Positions 11,124 to 25,500 of a DNA stretch of 64,000 nt are shown one piece after another (position 1 is the stretch's first letter; each line of letters opens with the position of its first letter). The position numbers were made by a program, and so were the translations under genes. The stretch comes from Takakia lepidozioides (lineage: Eukaryota > Streptophyta > Takakiopsida > Takakiales > Takakiaceae): positions 61,485,053 through 61,549,052 of the forward strand of contig CM060732.1 of the NCBI GenBank assembly GCA_030704615.1, given 5' to 3'. Under the pieces are notes generated by a model. The model searched no databases. It worked only from the letters and a program-made list of their open reading frames with translations, and was not told where the DNA came from.

Positions 11124-14100
11124 GTTACCACACAGCCAACTACTAATAAGACAGCCCTGCAAGCACCGAGTAGTCCACTTTCACAGGGATTGTCTGCACT
11201 ATGACCACAACCTCCGATAGTGGATCTCGCCCTCCTCCAAAGCTTTCGTCTCCCAGGGCAACCTTTGACCTCGCCTCAATTAGCCACGGCTATGGCATGA
11301 CAAGGGCAAGCGTCAGTGGCTTCAGGCCTTCATAGTTTTAGGCGTGATCGGTGTCCGCTTTTGGACCCTCCTTGAGGTGGCCACTGCAAGAAGCATAAGG
11401 ATAAAGGAAAGCATGACCAGTTCCCAATGAAACCAATTCCCCTTGTGGAAAAGTCATTGCTGCAAGAATACAAAAAGGAACTCGGGGAGACATCTGTCAC
11501 TGTTTCCACCATTGGACTTGCGGAATTAGGCACCCATTTAGCAAGTGTTCATGTTCTAGTAGGTCTAGCATTGGGTGCCGCACAAAACACTACCAACTTC
11601 GCATACTTGGATGAGGAGGTTCGCGAGCCAACTCTTGATTTGGACACTTCCATTGCCGTTTTTCCTACCCCCTCTTGGTGTATGAACTTTATGATCCTTC
11701 ATGCAGCCAAGAGCTCTCTAAAGAAGAGGTTTTCCTTGAAATGAATTTGGAATTCGTTCACATAGTCTTCCATTGTCAATGTTCCATCCCAAGAGATGTC
11801 TAGCTTGAATTGCATCATCTAAATGTTCAGCTGATCCTTCGCATTGGCATGTCTAAGTCTCGAATCAGATGCCGTGTTAAGCCCTTGTGGATTTTGGAAC
11901 TTGAAGCAAAACAAATCATTGGGTTGCAGATATTTGCCTGGAACCAGCAAGTCATCATGTTCAGCCAACATTGAACTTGTCATCAAATATCTTTCTTAGG
12001 AAACAACATATGCTAAGTGTCTCGTCTGATCCATTCCAGATAGTAAGCCACCTTGTCTGCCATTCGAATTTGACATTAGATAGAGCAAAAGTTTAAACAA
12101 GCTTACTTTCTCTTTTGCATCAACACAAGCCGTTGAGACATGATGCAATTTCTCCAAATGCATGGTTGGGTTGATGAGTCGAGAACAATGCTTTGAAATC
12201 TCCACCAAAAAGTTTTTTCCAAGGGCTAGATCCACTATCGCAACATATTTGACAAGCTTAGACTTGTATTTGATTATGAAATTTGCTCTAGCAGCAACCA
12301 TGTACATGTGGAGCGATTCCACGGTTTGGGTTTTGTCGTCACATTCCAAGAAGAAGCGTTTGACATGAGCCAAAGCTAATATGATATGCGGCTGAAAAAA
12401 ACCACATCTACATAACATGCAATAAGTAGGGCTGGATAGAGGAAAGTAGATACGATGGACCTGTATATAGTGACATGGAAATTGATGAATTGGACAACCT
12501 CGTAACTGTGCTCCAACATTGTATCCATGTTAAGGTGATACCATGTCCGGTCATAATTGGCTTCAGCTTTTCAAATCAGGTCTGCATCTAACATGTCCTT
12601 GAATTCTCTTACATGAGTCTCACCCACTTGTTGAACTTTGTACAACATATGTGCCATATGGGTTTGGACATATGCATGCTCAATCACCCTGCAACACAAC
12701 CGGCCCAAATGAATATCAACACTCAAACGTTGGGAGATTATAGAACAAATCCAATTGCAATTACATGTAACCATGAAAACATTAGGATTCCGAAATGTGG
12801 CACCGCATTCCAAGATTATAGGCCCGCATCTAGATACAAGTTATTATATGTTGAGGTATGCTATGGCGGCTTTCAAAAGACTCCGATCTTTTGCTTCCAC
12901 CTTCAAGACCACGTTGTCCACCATATAAATTTGCCAATGGATGTCATCAGGGTGGCTATACTTGATGTACTTTCTCCAAGCAAGGAGACGGTGCCCCACA
13001 TATAGAATATTATTCTTGTCATATGTGCAAATATCTTATCGAACTCTGCGTTGCAAGTGTGCTAGTGGGACCCCAAAGATGCCTCTTCTTCCGGATTGAG
13101 AATTTAAGTTTGTCCACGTCGCCAAAGAGAGTAAGCCTCACCAATGGGAGGGATATCACATAGGGAAATTTGGAGAGTATGCAAATATTTCATATTCCCA
13201 AGAACTATGCCAATATTGTTGTGCGCCTCCTCGAACATCTTGGCGGCTGTAACTTGCGTGTCCTTCCGTGACGTCTGAGGGACTAAGGGCGAGGGCTGTT
13301 CATGCTAAGCATGTCTTGCTTATTAATGTCCCAAAAAGCCTTAAAGTGTCAGTCTGAACTAGGAAATGTGGCGCCATATTTAAGCAAAAAATTGGAAATG
13401 TCGAAATCTAGAATGCGAAATGTAATGCCTCAATTCCCTTTATCTCCATTTCGTTTTCGTGCTATTGAGTCATCCTCAAATGAAAACTGATAAAGTCAAA
13501 ATCTAGAATGCGAAATGTGGCGTTGCATTTTCAGTAAAATGCTACGAGGCTGACCGCATTTTTGCAGTTTTACCTTTAGGCACCGAGCAAAATGTGTATG
13601 TGGGAAAATGCGTCACCACATTTTCTTCCTGACAGATATGCATGGAGAGTAACAACGTTTGGCCGTGAGCTCAGGCTCTGAGCATGTGGAGCCCAGACTC
13701 ACGCTTTGATGACGTGGCGTGCGCCTAGGCTCACGATTGTCCACGTGGCTGAATTCATGGCCTACGCCACGTCATGATCAACTAGTAAGGGTGTCTATTC
13801 CCGTGGACATGACTCCCCTATTGCCGCGGTTTAAATTGGAGATTAATTAAGAGATTTGTCACCACGATATCGTATGTCTAGTCCTACAGAACAGATCTGG
13901 AGACGAGGATTGTGTAATATACCTGTCCATATCGTGGAGGAGAAACATCTATGAAACGACAACAACCCCAAGCATCTTATATCTCCAGCAACCCCTACCC
14001 CAAGCCTCTCCTATCGTCTCTACTACAAATGTGACAGATAGCTCAACAGTACAATAGGTAGTATAGACAATAAGAGAGGTATGAGGTTGCTACAAAACAA

Positions 14101-14234
14101 GTATGCGTTGACGCACACTTGTTTTTCAGCCCTTGTCAAAACCAAAAAAAGAGAAAAATCATTTTATTTTATTTATTTATTTTTGGATGTGCGTGTTTGC
14201 GTATGTGCTCCAAAACAAGTGTGATTGATAGGTA
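11124..14234. other. Unassigned region with minus-strand open frames
   Basis: Minus-strand frames at 12571-12813 (80 aa) and 11996-12418 (140 aa) have protein-like composition and lie in the same direction, so they may be pieces of one decayed gene or transposon ORF; I recognise no family. A plus-strand frame 11427-11744 is also unassigned. Copies of the aaatgnggc palindrome lie at 12791-12810, 13372-13392, 13510-13532 and 13611-13626. Around 13660-13790 are several short phrases alternating cacgtgg, gtgagc and gacgtggc. Confidence 0.35.
14097..14122. repeat. 12-bp stem hairpin
   Basis: acaagtatgcgt and acgcacacttgt face each other across two bases, with one mismatch. Part of the sequence recurs at about 14190-14225 (gtgcgtgtttgcgtatgtg, acaagtgtg). 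It could be the end of a small inverted-repeat element, but I could not delimit one. Confidence 0.5.
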
Positions 14235-14254
14235 CCCCCCCCCCCCCCCCCCCC
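14235..14254. repeat. Poly-C tract
   Basis: A run of 20 C. Such long C-runs are unusual in plant nuclear DNA and may be length-variable or an assembly artefact. Confidence 0.9.
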
Positions 14255-15456
14255 GGTGATAGGTCCACAGGTTTCGGAAAGGGTAGGCTCATGTCCGACT
14301 CACGATCTAGCACACCCCTATGGAGAGGGACCAGAGTTATTTCGTGCTAAAGCAAATGAATTGGATGGATCACTTGGATGGCCAACATTATATTGTTATA
14401 ACATTACAAAACGCTCCGTAAGACAGGCTTTTTTTTTCTAAGTGGTATACGGGAAAACACATTGGGTGCCTAGAGTTACTTGGGCTGCCCAAGCGATAGA
14501 AAATGATGTCGATGGGAATGACGAAAACGTTCCGACAATGATATCGATGTTGGAGGAACGCAAACATTGTATGGAGCTTGCGTGGTCAACATTGCCAAGG
14601 CATATAAATGCTACGAGAAACAAACTAATCATACACGGCAAGAAATTAAAAAGCATAATTGAACATGAGTACAAAATATCGACCAATAAAATGATATTAG
14701 AAACGGACTTGGATGTTGAATAAAAAAGTTCATTTGTCAACAAAGTGGATATCATGTTATAATATCTTAATGTTTTCGTTGTATATATCACATTGGATTT
14801 TATCTCTATCAATTAAATTTAATACATATATTTGTTTATCACGTCCAATGAAACATACAAAAGTTTTTAGTATTTCAATGCGGTTGTTATGATTGTATAT
14901 GAAGTTCAATTAAAGTTTGAAAAAATGTTTGATGACACCAAATAAATTGTTGTACATCATTTCAACCTACTTGTAAGAACAGTAAAATGTGTTGGGCTAC
15001 CTTATTAAATCGCAACCCACAGTCTGAGAAAAACAATGGATGAGATTTAGGGCACTTTACATAAATAAACATACGCAATTATATTCTGAGTGATAATGCT
15101 TACATTCTTATGATTTGCACATCATGTTATGTACAAACAACTTAAGAAGACAATCGTTATCAGATGAAAATAATAACATTACTATTTAATTATAGAGTAA
15201 GAACAGAATAAAAATTAATCTGTTTTTTCTCCGTTCCATAAATGTAGCACTCTAGAGATTATTTCTGTCTTATTTTCCTTGAACAAATTAAGTAACTATT
15301 GATGATATGATTTAGATAAAAAAAAATTATTAAAAAAATAAGATTCAAATACATTAATCAAAAATTATTCTCTCCGAAATAATTTCAATAAAATTTTATT
15401 TATAATTCAACACATGTACCACCTACTAGCCAAAAATCAAATTTCCAGTCAACAAT
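14255..15456. other. AT-rich spacer with one unassigned frame
   Basis: A plus-strand frame 14442-14723 (93 aa, acidic, helix-prone) begins after a poly-T and an ag that could be a splice acceptor; I recognise no domain. From 14725 to 15456 the DNA is strongly A/T-rich and holds nothing I can support, beyond being the 3' flank of the minus-strand EF-hand gene. Confidence 0.35.
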
Positions 15457-18400
15457 CTATGGTGGAGGATCAATGTCTGTTGTAAACGCCTGGTAATTTA
15501 CAGTTTTGTTCTTCATATCATCATATTTTTGGCAGAGAAGACTTATTTCATCAGGCTCTAATCGCACTCCAACTTGACTACTAAGAGCCTGCGAGAACTG
15601 AAAATACGTGACATGGCCCACGACACCTATGCACAATTTTGTTATTGCAAAGTCATCAAACGCACCGCGTACATAGATTCGTCTGTCATATAGCTCTTTT
15701 CTTATACGTCTCATAATTTCTTGTACTAGAACTTCTTTCTTGGGTTCCAAATACACAATGGCTCCATGGAATCGTTCCGGGGTGAGGCCCTTTAACTTTG
15801 GTACTTGTAATACCTATCATCACAATTGCACAAGTATGGGTATGCAGTCATATAATTATGTATCTTTCGCATTAATAATAAAGATGATAACAAATTGTAA
15901 TTCAATTGTTTTGAATTTAAGTTTTTCTAAAAAAATTGAACTTAATACAAAATTATCCATTTATATTTTATCATAATTATCTGATTATTCTATTTATATT
16001 TATATTCAGACAATTTGTAATGTGAAATGTAATTTAAAAAAAAAGTTGGCATAAAAAAAAAATCGATGTGTTCAAATGAATTAGAGAGATAGAAAATATG
16101 TACTTCTCTCAATGGCGTTTTCTCCAGCTCCTTGAGGGTATAAATAGTATCAATTTCATCGCAAAAGGCAGTCCAACATGTACGACGCATTGGATCATCA
16201 TTCATGCGCCAATTGTCAACAAGCACTTTCATTTCTTGCACACTCACAATCAGTTTGGAGTTATCAATGGCTGCTGCCATTTGCTCATCAATGATAAGGC
16301 GATGACGCAAAGGATCATAGTCTCGAAAGAACTCACGAATACGATTGCGATTTTTGTATACTTGTGTTTTTATATTATTTATTGCTGTGTCAACATCATA
16401 ACCATCACTCCGCACCTATAGCATCAAATACAATAGATTCTTAGCGTAATAGCACATAACCATTCCATATTTTATGTCACCTACCCCCAAACTTGAATGA
16501 TTGATTTTTTTGTTTTATTTTTCCAAAAGGCATTCGCCATTTAGTTTATTAGAGTGGAAAAATTAAGTTGATTTTTTAAATGGATTATATAATATAAAAC
16601 GTGTTTGAAATTGTTTTGCATCCTTTTGTATAAATTAATAATTTTAGTATAATAAGCTATGTTCAATGGTGGGTGGCATGCAAAACTATGTACCTTCCAT
16701 TGTTTAATAAAAAGGAGTTCGAAATCTCTGCAGTCTGGAATGCTAGCGCCGATTAGCGAGTAATATTCCGTAAAATCTTCTAATGTAACTTTTGGTAGCA
16801 ACCCAAATGACTCATTTAACCAATTTTGAAATGCCTCATCCTCTGTATTTTGTTGAATCATGACCAATGGATGACATTTGATGTTGTAAATTTCACAGAG
16901 ACGATCTATTGTGACCGATCCTTTTGATTCCTATATTTCCAATATCCGCAAATAAATAAATAAAAAAATAAAAAAATGCTTAGAATGCAATATCGAATAT
17001 TTTAATGCTATAATTTATTGATAATAATTTTATTATAATATAAATAAATAGATACTAATAGAATAAAAGCTAATAAATTGCAGTTCATAATTTTTATTAC
17101 AGTTACAATTAACAGAATTTCATTTTATATACCATGGGTTTAGATAAGTTGTTATATACTTATAATATACAAGACAATGTAGAGGAATTATCTTATACAT
17201 GAAATGATTTATATCATGTAAAATTTTAGTACATTTTATTAGATATTAAGGTAAAAGCAAGATTCATATGCAGTAACAATCTGTAAATTGAATCAATGTT
17301 TGATTAAAACAGACTTTTTACAGAAAATGCATACAATGTTGACCAACTATCTATTATATATTGACCGAGAGAGAGAGAGAGAGAGAGAGAGGACTTTGGC
17401 CATAGCCAGCATAGGTAAGAGCCATTTCACCTTTGAGCTAGTGCATATTGACCTCCATGATAAGATATTTCAATATATAAACAAATTCAAGAACCATAAA
17501 TATAATAATATACCTTGTCAAGTTTTTTGAATGCAGTTTTCACTAGTTTGTCTCTAAATTGATTCAGCTGCAAAAACATTTACTTCACCTTCAGTCAACG
17601 GAATTTTGAAAACTACAAGATTTTCATTTAAGTTCAAGTATAAAATAAACACCATGAAGAATTATCTCCTAGAATATTTATTTATATACAACTATCAATA
17701 GAATTAAATCAATAATACGACCAGTTTTAGAAACATTAGCATATTTAATGTAGTTGGGAACATTTCACTAGAGGAAAAGTATTTTTCACGACATGTTAAT
17801 AGTTGTGTAATTAAGTACAAAGAGAGTACATGTTAATTTACAGATAGTGTCTTATATAATTAATTTTAAACTCATAAAATGATGCATTTATAAATTTTAA
17901 TCTTTTTATATTTTCTCTCTCATATATATTTTCTCTGTAATAGATTAGAGGTGTTACTTTGGGAAGGTACAACAGGACCAAATTTTTGGCATCAATGTTG
18001 TCTTCTCGAGGAGCCAATTAACATGAGCTGCAAAGATTCTTTGAAATAGATATAAGAATACAATATTAAAACATAGATTTAAGTCTGTTTAGAGGAAAAT
18101 AACCTACATGGCCACGGACGCATTCCATAAAGGTTCCGAAATGAAACTCTTTGCCACATGTTGCATGTGTTCTCATGAGTAAAGCAAGCTCCTGGATCAA
18201 TTAAACTATACAAAGTCAATTGATGTTCAGAATTGTGTGAAACATTCAATTGTTTGTTTTATACAGCTTCCTAATACTTGTTTGTGAACATTCAACCATG
18301 ACCAGTGTACCATAAACTTTTGTTCTACCATCAAACCATCCATACTTGAACCTCAAAGCCTAAGACATTTACAAACTCTTTGAGTAGAAAGTTTAGTGAT

Positions 18401-18735
18401 CAATATAGATCAACAAAGATGGATCAATGCGATGCAAAAGAGTATGATTGAGAAATTGAGGTGGAGAAGGACGTAATGGATAAGTTCACCTCGGGATTCA
18501 GTCGGATCCCTGTAAACTTCATGAATTCCCGCCATGTTGCAATGTCAAAGCGCCTGTTTTTGTCACATTTTGCATTGAAATTGACAAGTGCCTGCCATGC
18601 ATTAACCCAATTTCAAACTCTCTCGACGCGCTTTTCTTTGTGACCCTAGACCATGAAAACCTCACTAATGACTTGTCTCTTTCCTTCTTCTAGTCTCTTG
18701 GCGTAGGGCTTGTGGATGTTAAAAATTTCCTCTTG
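15457..18735 (-). CDS. EF-hand protein, calcyphosin-like, probably ciliary
   Basis: Reading the minus strand I can join seven exons, all in phase 0 with AG/GT borders: 18735-18661 (tentative), 18591-18490, 18191-18108, 17567-17514, 16930-16694, 16415-16104 and 15813-15457 (ending TAG), about 406 residues. The joined protein shows successive EF-hand units: DKNRRFDIATWREFMKF, then GKEFHFGTFMECVRGH, then KLDKESKGSVTIDRLCEIYN, followed by a calcyphosin-type KVTLEDFTEYYSLIGASI. The C-terminal half has two degenerate EF pairs (FFRDYDPLRHRLI...; FCDEIDTIYTLKELEKTPL; VTYFQFSQAL). Most loops lack a full acidic set, so Ca2+ binding may be limited to the VTIDRL loop. Close architecture is known to me from flagellate algae and free-sporing plants, hence the ciliary guess. 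The true N-terminus is not found. Introns are AT-rich. Confidence 0.8.
17367..17391. repeat. (GA)n microsatellite
   Basis: About twelve GA units, lying in an intron of the minus-strand EF-hand gene, about 120 bases downstream of the 54-bp exon. Confidence 0.95.
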
Positions 18736-21700
18736 CTGGAAGTCTCCAAAGACTAGTGTCGACCTTCACTGCATATATTGGCTCTTTTCTTGGCTGGTTT
18801 CATATTTTCTTGGCTGGTATGCTGTTGGTTGGCTTCTTTCATTTCACCTTCTCATGTGGGAGAGCAGACTCAACAACATGAAGTCCAAGATTATGAAGAG
18901 AAAATGTTGATTAGTTGTGTAAAACGCCTACAAGCTGAAATCACATGCTCATTCCTAAATAGGTTTAGCACCAAAGATAGAATAGATTTTGTCCATTTAT
19001 CGACTGCATAAAGTTTTCCCTCTCAAAGAATATCCTCTTTGAATGAAAGAATTCATTTGTGATTCCTAAGTGTGAGATACCAAGATGCCTTTGGCTCCCA
19101 ATCGCTGTAGCTGGTCGCGAATACATTCATGCACGAAGAAGATCGGAAGGACCATGGTTGCTGAAGGTATGTTTGGACCTCCAAGTTACAATAAACTAGG
19201 GCACGTTATGTTGGAGATGCTCAATGCAATTTTCGAGATTTTTCCATGTTAGGATTTCGTGCCCTTTTGATGACATTTAGATGTTCTACATCTGAATGTA
19301 AGCATCATGTTCAATATAAGGTACATGTAATATGATCTAAAAATGAGGCATAAGCCAAAACAAAAATGGAGATTGGCTATGGCAGGGGGCAATGTGCGAG
19401 GAAGGCTGTGGGACAGTTAGGAAAGGTTGAAGCCTACATTCATCCAGTCATCAGGAACTGCAGCTTATACTTGTTGAATTGTTCAACCACATTCATCGAT
19501 GTCGTCTGCAATTGACAAAAGTTGGTGTGTGATAAATCTTTGGGTGTGTTGTTGTAGGTGGTTTTTGGTAATGGCCGAATTATGTAGTAGAACTTATCAT
19601 TTGGGTTGCACAATGTGACCGCTATTTCTAGCAACGGATTCGTCACATGCAGCACCACTTTGGCGACAGTTCGTGAATATTGTCCATGAGGTACTTTTAG
19701 TGTGATAGAAATATTTTCTTAAAAAGACATCTCATGTTTACTGTTGATGAACTTTGGTTGATCTACCTGTGCTAGATCTCAGAAGTCCTTCATTTGTCTG
19801 CTCAACTGAGGTTACCGAATCGGATTTAGAAACTCCACGACATTGGTCGAGACAAATATGGGGGTAGAACTCCTCGCCAGTTGGCAAAATGTCATGGCGT
19901 CCTCATAAGATTGGGCTCATAACATGTCATTTCAATTGTAATCAATAGCTATGAGAATATACTAGCTTCACATGTGTCGTGCACAACTACATCGTTATCC
20001 AAACCACACAACACACATGTAATCACAAACCAATCTGCCACAATGATATAGAAAACTGAACATCATCACTCATAAATTATGAATCAAGCCTAAGGCACCC
20101 TAAGCCATGGGGTTTCCATCTTTACTACGACAAACAGAAGCACACATGCTGCTGCAAGCTCGCCGCCGTGAGGCTCAACTCGAGAGAGATGAGCCTCACA
20201 CGACGAGCAAGCAGATAAGTATGTGCAAGTGCCAATATAATCTTGGCACCTCTTTTGTCACTTGGCCAGGTCCAAGTGCAAACTTATTAACTAGATATTA
20301 TTCAGCTAGTTTCACACTAACAGTTCATTTAACTTGACACATGTAACTAAGTACGAATGAGGAGTTCATCTGGGGCTTTTTTGTGCAACCCTAGCTGCCT
20401 CTCAAATGATGCATAGCAGAATGCAAAATAGCAAACCTGAACCATTATCGAAAAGTGAGGAGACAGTGAAAGCATAAACTAACCTGGAGATGAAGGCCTC
20501 CAATGGAGAGTTGTTATCAAATCCCAACCTTACCTAAAATTGGACCATAGAAGTCATACAAATGTAGTGTAGGTCTTACTAACCAATTTTTTTGCCAAGT
20601 TTGAACATTTCAACTCAAGACTTGACTCCAACATCACTTCATTGTTGATCTAACATTTAGCTCTGCTTGAGGTAGCCAACCATCTGAAAATAATACATGG
20701 AGTTGTTTTCCCCTGCATAAGTCTTCAGGCTCATTAGGGCCACTTGCACGGATTTCATAAAAGGCCAACTTACAATACAACACCTGGTAGAGCTAGAACC
20801 AGAGACAAGCACAAGTTCAAACAATAGTTGCTCCCCCAGTTTTACCCCCTTAAAAGCAATTCTCGACCTCTCATACTTGTAAAGAGCATAGGCAATGATT
20901 TTTACCACACGTGAAAGTTTTGGAGTAAAACCGACAAACTAGGCATCACGGTATCCATCTGAGGTTCTAGTCTTCCCTGCATACGGGCATCCAATTCGAG
21001 CTCTATGTCCAGTCCCTCGGTCCACCATTGCTTGGTGTCCCACCAAATTAATTACGTCGTTTCGATCATGACTCCTAACATAGGGAAACAAGAAAAGAAA
21101 GAAACTTCATAACATGCAGGGGAAGCTGAGAGAGCTTATGAGACAAAGGAAATAGAAACAATACAGAAAAGTGTCCGCCACCAACAACCAGTCACCACAA
21201 CCACAAACTACAATCTAACTTTAAGAGACTCGCTAAGGTGTAGAGCCTCATGTGGATGTGCTGTAAGACATCTCCGATCTTCAGGCTGCCTCTAATGAGG
21301 TAAAAGCAGAGGACAACAAAGAAGGAATGTTCGCCGCCGATCTCAAATCTCCAGCCTATCTCATTCAGCACAAACAAGGGGCAACGGTATTTATCACGCG
21401 ACAGCTACTCCCACCACATCTCATGCATATCGTCAAACTATGTTCATTGAGGATATCATTTGTAGCAGCTACCTGGATGCCTTTCATGCTCACCGCCATT
21501 CGTGCAAACTGCAGTGTTTCTTGTGCCTGAGATACAGACAGAAAAAAAGAGGGCACCATATAATGTATCACAATAGGGGCTGAAGGCTAATTGTAAAGAA
21601 ACATCACAACTTGCAACAGCTTGCAGAGCTCTGAGACATCGAACTCATCCAATACTACCCCTCGGCGTAAAACTCAGGTTATGCATGATCACAACATCCA

Positions 21701-22549
21701 ACTTGTAGGGATCACACATCACGCAAAAGAGCGAAGGTTATGTGCTAATACTAGGTCAAATGGCAGAGATTAAACAAATTTAGTAGCTCATCATCCCATA
21801 TGACATCCTACTCGGGAATAAATAGTTGGAATAGCAATCAGACTTGATCTTGAGCTGCTGTAACACTTTATAACATTCTGGAAAGTTCAATGATCTACAG
21901 CTTCCACTGCACAACATGGTGGTGGTTCACTAAAAAGGACTAGGGCTATTTGTAAGACCCTTGCCGACAGTACATAAGTATACTTATGTTAGGGAGTAGT
22001 AACCCCGAGAACGGTACTGCAAGCCCGTTAAGTGACCAAAAAGCTAGTGAAACAAACAAACTAGCCGGAAATCAACCAAAGTGTGGATTGCCTACAAGCA
22101 AAGGGCTATGTTTGTGTCTGGCATCTTGCTGAAGTTCAACACCAGTATTGAGTGGGAGTCTACAACATCAAATTTCTCATATCTGGGGTGCAAGACATGT
22201 CTATCTTTTGGAGGAACGGCGATGGGCTAAAAAGAGCGATGGGCTCTCTTGCTTTGGCAAAACATAAGAGGAAGGTGATAGTGAGAGGCATGACTCAGCA
22301 CAACACACCAATCGGAGCCTTGACACGAGGTAAGGTCCTTTGACCACATTTTTCCGGTTGACCTAAACTGTTGCATAGTCTCTCTCTGCAATAGAACCAA
22401 TAATAAATTCTCAATGGTAACATATCTTCCTATCCACCCTTGCCAGTTTCGGAGGGCGACAAGATTCCTAGAAAGGCAAACCCTGTATACCCTCAGGATT
22501 ACCGGATACGGCTAGTGCTGCTGCTGCGAGAGGAGGTCGGGGTGACCGG
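18736..22549. other. Region with possible minus-strand exons, unassigned
   Basis: It should contain the missing 5' exons of the EF-hand gene and possibly exons of another minus-strand gene. A minus frame 19440-19658 (72 aa) has no known relatives to me. At 21530-21477 a short AG...GT-bordered minus frame reads AQETLQFARMAVSMKGIQ. A second such frame near 21620-21660 reads DEFDVSELCKLLQ, and one near 21290 reads SLKIGDVLQHIHM. These look exon-like but I could not link them. A 32-bp dispersed repeat lies at 22239-22271. Confidence 0.3.
22239..22271 (+). repeat. Dispersed 32-bp repeat (pair with 10121)
   Basis: atgggctctcttgctttggc followed by aaaacataagagg matches 10121-10152 with one or two changes. 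Here it lacks an A-rich tail, so it may be a fragment of the SINE body. Confidence 0.6.
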
Positions 22550-22557
22550 CTCTCTAC

Positions 22558-25500
22558 CAGTGTTGGTCTGGTATCGCGTTTTGGAGATACCACGAGTTTC
22601 CTGGTAGTATAAGAATTTAGAGATGTCCCAAACATGGGTATGCAATAATAATAAAAAACCCGGATTTTGTTACTTGTAGGGTATCAATAATGCTAGCATT
22701 TCACTTTTGCCGACCTCGTATTAACAAGGGTATGAAAACCTTGATACCTGCTGATATCAACTTCGGGTAAAGTATCAAAAATTTACATTTTAGAGAGAAA
22801 CACACACTGAATATTGTAGCATACATATGGAAACTTTTGGCCTTGCATTTATAACTATTTTCACTGCCGCTGTTTTTCTTTCAAGCCACAAAGACTAATG
22901 CTGAATGTGACAGAGCTCTAATACAAATAGAAACAAAGCAATTGAAATTAGGAACTGCCATAAGCTTATGAAATTTCTCCTGGTGGGTTATGCATATGTG
23001 AAGCTTATCAAATGATCTATTCTACTCTATGCCAAAATCTCTTTGGTTTGCTGTCAATTTCTTGTCCTCGCCAATACCCGCATGAGCAAAGTTAAGAACC
23101 AGATGATAGGGCTAAAAAATCAACATTGCAATGGAACCGAGGATCCCAAAATAAAAGCAAATTTGTGGTCACTCAAACACTGGCTAATCTGCTGGTGACT
23201 GGGTACATTGGCTACTCTTGCGATGCCTAAGTACAGTAGCTGATCTCCACCTCAAGTGATAGATGGTGGTGTGTCATGTCTCGAAACTCCACACCTGTGA
23301 AGAGAACAAAAACACCCAAGTTAGACCTCAAAGTTCAAGTGGATGCGGAGTATAAGCATTGGTCAATATCAAACATAAACAATCAGCAGTTTAAAAATAC
23401 TTATCAAATATGTTGATGCAGCCCAAACTCCAGCACTGCAACAACTCCATGTCAGCAACCACTCCAACATCTGCAAGAAAGCAATCCTAGATTAAAACCA
23501 CATACATTCAAAGCTGGAGACTCAGCCAAAATGCAGAAAAATAATAATTTCAAAGTTCACAAGCCTACCCCTACTCGTCGTTCTCAAACAACCCTGCTTC
23601 CTCAATCAGCTCCTCGTTCTCGTCAACTAGTATGTCCTCATCCTCCAAGAAGTCCTTGAACTTTCCTGCTTCGACTAGCTTACAATCAACACGGGCATCA
23701 CTGGGCCAATTTTTGTAAACCATCACCAATTTGTCCAGATTATCCACCCCCAGACGACATCGTCTAAGAGCAGTCAGCACACCTGCCATGGAGAAAATTC
23801 TCTCTATCTCAATCTGAGAACCAGGTATTCCAAGAATTTGACGAGCCAACCACCCAACATTAGGGAACCTTGTCTCATGCTCAAACCACCATTTCATTGG
23901 ATCCAATTTCTCCTCATTGTCAACGGGAAAGCGTAGGAATAAAGAAAGCTCAGCCTTCAATAAGTCCTCACTGGCCTCCTCAGTGGAGGCAGCCCTACCA
24001 AACAATCCATGCGAGGGTAGTTCAGGAGAGGGTAGATGCGGAGCTGTGACACCTTTAGGGTTCAAGTGCTCAATCAAAGTGGTCAATAGTGGCAGCAATA
24101 CAACTGAATTATATTCTTGCACCAGATGTTCAGCTGACATCCTACCAATGTAATCAACAATGCACTGTAAGCCTTTGAACCGTGGATCCAACATTAAGGC
24201 TAGCATGTTATGTGCCTTGTTCTCAATGAAATATTCAGCAAATGAAAGAAATGGGCGAAGAACCTCTGTGACTTGAAGGGCCATGCGAGCATAAAGCAAC
24301 TCTATCTCCACATCAAAAGATCCATATTGTAAGCGTGGCACATGAGCTGCCCCCACTTCCACAATCTTCCTCATCTCCGTCATGATAGCCAAGCCAGCTG
24401 AGAGGGCATCTGAGAGCAGCCAGTAACCCCTTCGCTGGTTCGGAATGCATTGGTGCACTACAGGTGTCAAAGTGTCATCCACGGCTCAAGCTATGGCCCA
24501 TGTCCGCCCAGTACTGGGAACCCTGGTTTGCGAGGCAGCAGATTGCCATGTGTAGCAAATATTGATGGCATTAACATACGCCAACGTCTCCTGAAACATA
24601 ATGAATTTCGATACAAATCTTGTCTTGACAGGGGTCCTAAGTTTTCTCTTGGGCAGGCTTGCATCCACACAGGCCGTCTCCCACTCCAACTTGCCCTTAC
24701 CACTTTTCTTCGTCCAAGTGATGGTTTTTTGGAAGGCTGCATGAGCCTCTTTCAAGCTCACCTCAATCATACCACCACCGACCTTCTCCTCATTTGTTGC
24801 GTATTGGCATGTCTTAGACATGGCATGCCCAAAGCAAGACCTTGGATAGGGCTCTGACAGCTTCAGAGGATCACATTTCACCACTGAAGTTAGGGCAGAT
24901 TGCAAAGTCGCAAGGTTAGCCCCTTCATCCTTTACATAAGCTATCACCTTGTCTGATAGCTTGAATTGAGCCAGCAGAGCTTTCACTTGGGCTGCAAGAG
25001 CAAGTCCAGATGTATCTGGAGCTTCAAAAATACCAACTGTAATATGGCATGGACACCAAACCTCGTTGATAAAGTTAATCACAAGTGCAAAGGTATCATG
25101 CCCTGATCTTGACATCCACAAGTCAAAGGAGCAAGACACGGTGGATGCAGAGGCTATGGCAAGTAAAACATATGTGTCCATCATTTTCTTGAACAAAGCA
25201 CGTAGATGATCTTTCACAAGAGTTTTCTGCTAGGGAATACAACCTGACCACACTGTCTCATGATTAATCTGCGGAGCCAGGGATTCTCAACAACTGACAG
25301 GGGCATGTACCCTTTACAGACTAGAAGCACCAGATCTTCAATGAACCTCAGCTGGGCAGGATTATCTTTCTTGTATGGCCTACAACTACCAAAGAACGAA
25401 GTGATAGCACTCGGAGGCACAGACTGTCGTTTTTTGGTTTTCTAACGTTTATTGCTACCTTGATCTACAACAGTTTGCCTATGGGCTTTGTATTTTGCAA

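Noticed and set aside
10219-13626. CRISPR-like array (repeated palindromes)
   Set aside because: Spacing is irregular (about 20 bp to over 2 kb), copies are diverged, no cas-like genes, and the genome is a plant nucleus.
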